Both the position numbers and the translations under genes were made by a program. Positions 57,646-64,000 of a DNA stretch of 64,000 nt are shown piece by piece. The stretch covers positions 34,185,608-34,249,607 of the forward strand of contig NC_063452.1 of assembly GCF_020379485.1 (NCBI RefSeq), written 5' to 3'. Under the pieces are notes generated by a model. The model saw nothing but the letters and a program-made list of their open reading frames with translations, made no database searches and had not been told where the DNA came from. Origin of the DNA: Brassica napus (lineage: Eukaryota > Streptophyta > Magnoliopsida > Brassicales > Brassicaceae). Within the stretch, counting starts at the first letter, position 1, and every line of letters starts with the position of its first letter.

Positions 57646-58464
57646 TCATGGATCATCGATTCTTCTGGAGGACGTATGTGGCTTTATGACTGGAATTATA
57701 TCATAGTGGACGTGCGGGTCTATGAGCGCCAGGCACAACTGGTTGGTTTGCATGGTGCATATTGCTCGTACTGTTGATAAGAAAGCTCTTCCAAGCAATA
57801 GAGACGAGTTCCAGTTTAGCTTGATATCCAAGACATGGAAACCTACTGGAACTAGGGCTTTACCAATCTGCAACTCAAGGTCTCTGACAATCTCTCTTGA
57901 GTTCCTCTGAGAACAATCCACAAAAGTGAACGATTCCTTGGAAGGTTTTACCTTCATACCTAGATGGTCTGCCATAACTGTAGGTAGAATGCTGACTGAT
58001 GCTCTTGTGTCGCATAAGGCATGTGGGAACTCAATACCCTTCACCAGACATGGTATTGCAAACTGCCCAGGATCACTCTTTTTCTTCAGTGTAATCTTAT
58101 TCTTCATCTTATCTCTGGCCACATGGAACATTTTCCTAATGTCCTCTTCAGTCTCCTTGGTCTCTCTGAAGAACATCCACAATCTGTGGGTAAAGTAGGC
58201 CTCCTCGAATGGTTTCTCCAGTGTAATCCTGAGCACTCTCTTACGGAAACTGTCAATCTCCTTCTCATTAGCTCCCCTCTTCAGATGCTTAGCAACCTTT
58301 TCCTTTCTCTTCCTCAAGGTTCTCCCCATAGGAGCCTTATCAACTTCCATAGTCTCTGGTGTATCCTCTGGATGTCTACTGGTGGTCTCTAGTGGGTTAG
58401 CTGAAGGTTCAGATTGTGGCATGTGTGCATTGATTCGTGTGATGTCTATCTTTGGCAACTGCAC
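57646..58464 (-). pseudogene. Aspartic protease region, copy 1 (active site changed)
   Basis: Minus strand: a basic part (GRTLRKRKEKVAKHLKRG), FRKRVLRITLEKPFEEAYF, then ALCDTRASVSILPTVMADHL, SFTFVDCSQRNSREIV, LLLGRAFLSTVRAICTM. The D-T-G motif is D-T-R in this copy, which should abolish activity; copy 2 keeps D-T-G. The first codon of the open frame is GTG, so this is an inner part of a polyprotein. It is followed by a stop after SSRRIDDP. Confidence 0.8.
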
Positions 58465-59206
58465 TTGGAATGTGAGAGGTGCTCATTGATCGATGGGTGC
58501 TGGAGGGTGTCGATCGGTGGCGGTCTCTCGGTGTCGATCGATGGCTGGCTCAGTTTGCCGATCGATTTTGACATAAACAAGGCTGGGCGGATGTGGGTGC
58601 CTTGTTGTGAACTCTTCGTGATTCATGATCCTCACAGCATTGCATGATGCAGCCGAATCTGAAGGTGTCGTCGATTGATGCTCTGGAAAGCTTGTCGATC
58701 AGTTCTGGTTGAAGTCCGTCGATCGATGTTTGAAGTCTGACGTCGATCGACACCAATGTGATCCACCTAAACTCATCGAACTCTCTACTTCGAAATCTCC
58801 TTCTTGCGGCTTCTCATGCTTCACCATTTGCCAGAAGTCATCATCTATAATGGCATTCACATAGTGCTTCATTGGATCATCTCCTACCCCCTTGCTAAGG
58901 TTTCTTGCCTCTTAACAGCCTCTCTTGTATGAACAACCTGCATCTCTAACTTCTTCACATGAGTGCTCAAAATCTCAAACTTTGTGTTCTGGTTGTTTTA
59001 GACAGGATCAATCTTCCCATTGAATTCCACCGTCATGTTCTGCTGTCCTTCAAGAACCCTATCAAGCATTGCTTCAATCTTGCTCTCTTGAGTCTGTGGT
59101 GGTAGCTTCTGGTAAGAATAGTTTCCATAACTCCTGCTGTTATTGGTGATGTGGTTCTGGCTGTAGGGTTTCTGGTACTGCGAACTCTTGTTGAAGTTAC
59201 TTGTTT
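58465..59206 (-). pseudogene. gag C-terminal fragment and SID linker, copy 1
   Basis: Minus strand: the gag end SYQKLPPQTQESKIEAMLDRV, LEGQQNMTVEFNGKIDPV with a stop at 58998, KLEMQVVQTREAV further on, then SID-rich linker (SIDGLQPELIDKLSRASIDD, 58550-58756). The gag part starts abruptly at the duplication breakpoint 59206. Confidence 0.65.
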
Positions 59207-60145
59207 GGTACCAGCTTGGTCTGTGAATGACCTTGCATGTTCTGGAAGACATATGTAGTTGTGCTCATCCATTGAGGCTCTTTCGAGAAGATTTCTGATA
59301 TCATCCTTGGATACATGGTTGATGTGTCCATCTACACCTCGCGCATGTTCATGATCATCCTTGTAGACTCCATACTCATTCTTCTGTTCCCAATGGAATC
59401 TCCTTATTCCAGCACGGTCGTAGGCTCTTTTTCCAAACTCTGGGTGTCTGTCGATCGATGTTGGGACTCTAATGTCGATCGACGGTCGAGTATGTTGTCG
59501 ATACTTTGGCTTGAAACGATCATCTACTCCACCAGCTGTGTCATAGAACTTGTTTGTAACTCTCTTCTGGTGTTCTGGAGTGTTGCGTTGTTGCATGAAA
59601 ATATTTTATGCTCATGGCTCATGTATTGATGTTTCTACTGCATAGATCTCGTGATACTGATCATCTTCCCAATTGCTAATTGAATAGTTTCCTTCTTTTT
59701 CATGGTCGACTCCATTGTCGATCAATGTGTAGATGGAAATGTCGGTCGATGCTTGTGTACTTTGTGTCTGGTCATGATAAGTGTCGATCAATGTTGGGAT
59801 GGTTATGTCGATCGACGTCGCATTCCTTATCCCATATGAATGGTGGAGAAGTCTATCTTCCTCAGCATGAATACTTATATACTCGGTAGCTCGTTCCTCC
59901 TCGTAATCCTCATCATACTCCTCTGTATGCAGTTTAGCTCCATCTGATGGTGTTGCAGTGTCTACTGCAAAATTGGGATTGTAGTAGTCATTCTCCTAAT
60001 CATCTGGACTACTGTCGATCGATTCTTTGAGGTGATTGGCGATCGATTTCTAATTGGCACTGTCGATCGATGTGGGGGTGTGAGTTTCGATCGACGCGGA
60101 ATACTCAGTCTCGTACTCAGCTCCACAGTGACATGCTGCTATGAG
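59207..60145 (-). pseudogene. SID-repeat polyprotein segment, duplication copy 2
   Basis: Matches 56707-57645 at an offset of 2500: NTPEHQKRVTNKFYDTA, RPSIDIRVPTSIDRHPEFG, FHWEQKNEYGVYKDD. At the breakpoint its reading runs into the gag fragment of copy 1 (SFTDQAGTKQVTS), an artificial fusion. Confidence 0.62.
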
Positions 60146-60922
60146 TCATGGATCATCGATTCTTCTGGAGGACGTATGTGGCTTTATGACTGGAATTGGA
60201 TCATAGTGGACGTGCGGGTCTATGAGCGCCAGGCACAACTGGTTGGTTTGCATGTTGCATATTGCTCCTACTGTTGATAAGAAAGCTCTTCCAAGCAATA
60301 GAGACGAGTTCCAGTTTAGCTTGATATCCAAGACATGGAAACCTACTGGAACTGGGGCTTTACCAATCTGCAACTCAAGGTCTCTGACAATCTCTCTTGA
60401 GTTCCTCTGAGAACAATCCACAAAAGTGAACGATTCTTTGGAAGGTTTTACCTTCATACCTAGATGGTTTGCCATAACCGTAGGTAGAATGCTGACTGAT
60501 GCTCCTGTGTCGCATAAGGCATGAGGGAACTCAATACCCTTCACCAGACATGGAATTGCAAACTTCCCAGGATCACTCTTTTTCTTCAGTGTAATCTTAT
60601 TCTTCATCTTGTCTCTCGCCTCATGGAACATTCTCCTAATGTCCTCTTCAGTCTCCTTGGTCTCTCTGAAGAACATCCACAATCTGTGGGTAAAGTAGAC
60701 CTCCTCGAATGGTTTCTCCAGTGGAATCCTGAGCACTCTCTTACGGAAACTGTCAATCTCCTTCTCATTAGCTCCGTTCTTCAGATGCTTAGCAACATTT
60801 TCCTTTCTCTTCCTCAAGGTTCTCCCCATAGGAGCCTTATCAACTTCCATAGGCTCTGGTGCATCCTCTGGATGTCTACTGGTGGTCTCTGGTTGGTTAG
60901 CTGAAGGTTCGGATTGTGGCAT
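60146..60922 (-). pseudogene. Aspartic protease region, copy 2 (active site intact)
   Basis: Open from ATG 60922 (MPQSEPSANQ) to the stop after SSRRIDDP. Motifs: GRTLRKRKENVAKHLKNG, FRKRVLRIPLEKPFEEVYF, ALCDTGASVSILPTVMANHL, SFTFVDCSQRNSREIV, LLLGRAFLSTVGAICNM. D-T-G is present, and 258 residues are uninterrupted. It would process the gag polyprotein of this RT-less element. Labelled pseudogene because stops on both sides separate it from gag and from the SID region. Confidence 0.78.
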
Positions 60923-61559
60923 GTGTGCATTGATTCGTACGATGTCTATCTATGGCAACTGCACTCGGAATGTGAGAGGTGCTCATCGATCGATGGGTGC
61001 TGGAGGTTGTCGATCGGTGGCGGTCTCTCGGTATCGATCGATGGCTGGCTCAGTTTGCCGATCGATTTTGACATAAACAGGGCTGGGTGGATGTGGGTGT
61101 CTTGTTGTGAACTCTTCGTGAGTCATGATCCTCACGGCATTGCATGATGCAGCCGAATCTGAAGGTGTCGTCGATTGATGCTCTGGAAAGCTTGTCGATC
61201 AGTTCTGGTTGAAGTCCGTCGATCGATGTTTGAAGTCTGACGTCGATTGACACCAAGGTGATCCGCCTAAACTCATCGAACTCTCTACTTCAAAATTTCC
61301 TTCTTGCGGCTTCTCATGCTTCACCATTTGCCAGAAGTCATCATCTATGATGGCATTCACATGGTGCTTTATTGGATCATCTCCTACCCCCTTGCTAAGG
61401 TTTCTTGCCTCTTAACAGCCTCTCTTGTCTGAACAACCTGCATCTCTAACTTCTTCACATGAGTGCTCAAAATCTCAAACTTTGTGTTCAGGTTGTTGTA
61501 GACAGAATCAATCTTCCCACTGAATTCCACCGTCATGTTCTGTTGTCCTTCAAGAACCC

Positions 61560-62691
61560 TGTGGGAACCGAAATTTGCACTGTCAATTTCTGTATAAATT
61601 AGGAAAGTTAGGAAAACCCTAATTTCCCAGAGGTCCCGGATATCTGTTAAACCACACACCAAGCAATCAGAACACGCGATTAAAGACCAAAAGAAATAAG
61701 AAATCGTAAAAGAGAGCAAAAGGAGTTTTATTCCGAATCCGCGTATGAGCGTTACAACAAGATAGAAGACTAGGAATCTCGCCGACAGCTCTCGTAGCTC
61801 GAAATAACAAAAATGGAAAGTTGCCTAATTGCTCTAAGTGTTAAGTTTGCTCTGAAAAAGGTCCTCCTCATGCCTTTCGCCTAGGATCCCTTATATACTG
61901 GTTCCCAGGTCGGTTTACGCTTTTCCTCTTCTGCCCTTAAGCCGTCATGGCATAAAAATGGAGATATTCCATTTTTTCCGATCTTCGTAATTATCTTCAA
62001 AATTTCGTATTTATCCGCGGAAACTTGACATTTATCTTCCCTTGCAAACCAAGCGTAAACTGACATGCGGTTTACGGGCTGTTGGTTAAGAAATCGTAAG
62101 TTGGGCCTCAAGTCATGTCTTAGGTCCCTTTGGGCCGTCTTCCGACTCGAAGCGTTTATTACGTCTTCTTTCGATAAAGAATGAACTTTCCGCGGTTTTT
62201 ACGGTAAAGTTTGATTGATAACTTAAAAATGGCGGGGAACGTGAGATGGGTTCGCTACGGTATTCGGGAGATAGCATCGAAGGGTAGACGAGAATGCGTG
62301 AACTGATGTCGTATCGACGTTTCGGAAGAGCTTGGTCGCTACGTAGCGACCGAGCTCCTGCTCGAGCTCGGTTGCTATGTAGCGACCGAGCTTTTTGGCT
62401 CGAGCTCGGTCGCTACGTAGCGACCGAGCGAAACATGTGTTTGGTTGCTGCGTAGTGACCCTCTTCGAGCTCTTGTCCGATGACTCGTGTTTCTTCCGCA
62501 AAGCTTTTCGTAAAGAATAATCTATTTCGACGAAGTATTTGTCGAAGAAGGTTTCTACGTTTTCTTCTTCGGCGATTTTGACGTTAACTTCGTTGCAACT
62601 ATTTTCAACCCCAACATTCGTAAAAACGTTCATGCCTATTTTTACGGACTTTCAGACATTGATTCCGTCGTGACCGATTTTGACCCCAACA
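61560..62691 (-). repeat. Solo LTR of the Tat-like family, TSD AACCC (1132 bp)
   Basis: AACCC at 61555-61559 and 62692-62696; the uninterrupted site survives in duplication copy 1 (CAAGAACCCTATCAAG near 59050). On the minus strand it starts TGTTGGGGTCAAAATCGG and ends GGTTCCCACA, with TATATAAGG at 61889-61897. It is the same family as the LTR at 8500-9856. Confidence 0.96.
62331..62460. repeat. Palindromic minisatellite in solo LTR, about 4 units
   Basis: Copies of the CTCGGTCGCTAC half-site palindrome with the same spacer style as 9318-9705. Confidence 0.85.
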
Positions 62692-63879
62692 AACCCTATC
62701 AAGCATTGCTTCAATCTTGCTCTCTTGAGTCTGTGGTGGTGGCTTCTGGTAAGAAGAGTTTCCATAACTCCTGCTGTTATTGGTGCTGTAGTTCTGGCTG
62801 TAGGGTTTCTGGTACTGCGAACTCTGGTTGAAGTTACTCGTCTGTCCATTGCCATAGAAATTCCCGTTTCCATTTTGGTTTCTAGACCTCTGGAATCCAG
62901 TTTCACTGATGAAGTTCACATCCTCCTCTACTTCTACTCTATCCTCTGCGTCTACAGCATTTGCATCCTCTACTAAGCAAGCCTGCTTCCTGAGAAGCTT
63001 GTGAACACTGTCCCGCTTTGCTTTCACCTCATCTATATGCTCCTTCCCTAGGATGGCTGCAGATTTCTTTCTCTCAAAATCAGTGTTCTTGGTGCTATCG
63101 TTGGATGCCAAGTTCTCAATAAGTCTCACAACCTCTTCTGGATTCCTGTGTTGAAGTTCCCTTCGCTAGAAGACCCAAGAGCCATCTGATATTGCACTGC
63201 AATGCCTCTAAAGAAGGTTATGAGCAGCTGCACTTCATTAAATCCATGGTGTGGACAATCTCTCTGGTAAGACTTAAATCTGATCCAGGAGCTTCTGAAT
63301 GACTCTGTAGGCTCTTGCGTGAATGTAGCAATCTTGCTCCTCAAGTCTTTAGCGCGTGCCTCTTCAAAGAAGTTACGCAGGAATGCGTTCTTGATGTCAG
63401 CCCAGGATGTAAGAGACCCTGGTGATAACTGCTTAAGCCAATGCGAAGCCTCTCTAGCAAGTGAGTACTTGAAGAGCTTGCAGAATAGGTAGTCCTAAGG
63501 GACTCCATTGACTTTGATAGCAGATATAAGATTCTCAAACCTCTCCAGATGGTCCATAGGATGCTCGTGAGATAACCCATAGTAAGGTGTCTGTCCCACA
63601 AGTGTGTAGCACTGCGGCTTCAACTCGAAATAGCCTCTCTGGATAGCTGGAGGACGAATAGCTGATCTGTCGGCATAGAACTGATATGGACGGTTGTAAT
63701 CAGCCAACGTTCTGGGTCGAGCAGCCTCATCTACATGTTGAACAGCTCCTGTAGCATCAGTATCGGTCTCAAGGATTACAGCCCCCTGAGCATCTATCCT
63801 CTGACTTGCTGCATTACGCAGATGACACTTCTGGTAATGCAGGTCTCCATTCTCATCTCGCACAAGAACTAAAGTCGCA

Positions 63880-64000
63880 ACTATGTCTCGCGGCTCAGTA
63901 TCGATCGATGTTCGGGATGAAGTATCGATCGATGTCGGATGGAAGATATCGGTCGACGAAAGAGTAGCTTCGGTCGATGGTGGTTGGCGAGTGTCGGTCG
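63880..64000 (-). other. TCGATCGA-rich segment upstream of gag
   Basis: Five TCGATCGA/TCGGTCGA sites within 100 bases (from 63900). Read on the minus strand they give D-R-Y/D-R-H units. The segment continues outside the window. Confidence 0.6.

Larger units (their letters stand above)
56707..59206. repeat. Tandem duplication unit 1 (2500 bp)
   Basis: It begins GGTACCAGCTTGGTCTGTG at 56707 and the same words restart at 59207. Corresponding frames lie exactly 2500 bases apart (57096/59596, 58756/61256). The right breakpoint is inside gag (TTACTTG/TTT). Confidence 0.92.
59207..62843. repeat. Tandem duplication unit 2 (2500 bp plus inserted solo LTR)
   Basis: Its length after subtracting the solo LTR and one TSD copy (1137 bp) is 2500, equal to unit 1. 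Beyond about 62843 the sequence continues into gag not present in unit 1. Confidence 0.88.
61384..63863 (-). pseudogene. gag: gag of the RT-less Athila-like element, split by a solo LTR
   Basis: Minus strand from the right: GYFELKPQCYTLVGQTPYYG, HPMDHLERFENLISAIKVNG, a stop near 63495, LAREASHWLKQLSPGSLTSW, FTQEPTESFRSSWIRFKSY, CPHHGFNEVQLLITFFRG, a frameshift near 63140, DFERKKSAAILGKEH, an Asn/Gly/Gln-rich part (YQKPYSQNYSTNNSRSYG), SKIEAMLDRV, then the LTR, then LEGQQNMTVEFSGKID and KLEMQVVQTREAVKRQE. This is a retrotransposon gag capsid of Athila type. Upstream, 63880-64000 encodes SID/DRY-type repeats and leaves the window. Confidence 0.82.

Overview
The window is plant nuclear DNA built almost entirely of nested LTR retrotransposons plus one CACTA DNA transposon. 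One host gene is recognisable, at about 48.7-53.0 kb. The element mix suggests Brassicaceae, probably Brassica or a close relative, in gene-poor (pericentromere-like) heterochromatin. That mix is an Athila with a tRNA-Asp-type primer site, Athila-like elements full of TCGATCGA motifs, miniature LTR elements (TRIMs) with a tRNA-Met-type primer site, Tat-lineage elements, and a TTTAGGG-rich repeat. The species is inferred from element families only; no alignment was run.

Left part (1-23.3 kb). Positions 1-4302 are the 3' two thirds of a non-autonomous LTR element (A) that shares leader, acidic linker and tail with the autonomous Ty3/gypsy element at 12.5-19.1 kb. Its LTR is followed by an inverted stack of deleted copies, giving a palindrome of nearly 2 kb centred at 4598 and a further full LTR on the minus strand (5886-7050). 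Next comes a dead Tat-lineage RT/RNase H (7.05-8.5 kb). The 3' LTR of a minus-strand Tat-like element (8.5-9.86 kb) follows, with an intron-containing antisense gene (10.1-11.9 kb). The autonomous-type gag-pol element is at 12.5-19.1 kb. The 3' end of a plus-strand Tat-like element (19.1-23.25 kb) carries a second intron-containing antisense gene, interrupted by a solo LTR with TSD ATAAG.

Middle part (23.3-47.6 kb). An Athila-like plus-strand element holding a gag-protease type region but no visible RT is split by a complete minus-strand Athila (24370-43852, TSD CAAAC). That Athila is itself split by a complete 8.3-kb CACTA element (27198-35488, TSD CTC) carrying TNP2-like and TNPA-like genes. 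Athila domain order on the minus strand is LTR, primer site, gag, PR, RT, RH, IN, ORF-1, CACTA, 3' LTR. All coding regions carry stops or frameshifts.

Gene island (47.6-54.0 kb). A minus-strand gene for a membrane-anchored SPRY-domain protein has a 2.9-kb intron holding a TRIM, a fold-back element inside that TRIM, and a MITE that is itself interrupted by a TTTAGGG-rich repeat. Two further TRIMs flank the gene, and each is cut by an Athila-like LTR facing outward.

Right part (54.0-64.0 kb). The 3' LTR and internal region of a second RT-less Athila-like element lie on the minus strand and run off the window. The region carries a 2500-bp tandem duplication and a solo LTR with TSD AACCC inserted in the second copy only.

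The nesting gives a relative order of insertions. Nothing cellular other than the SPRY gene, and no RNA gene, could be supported.
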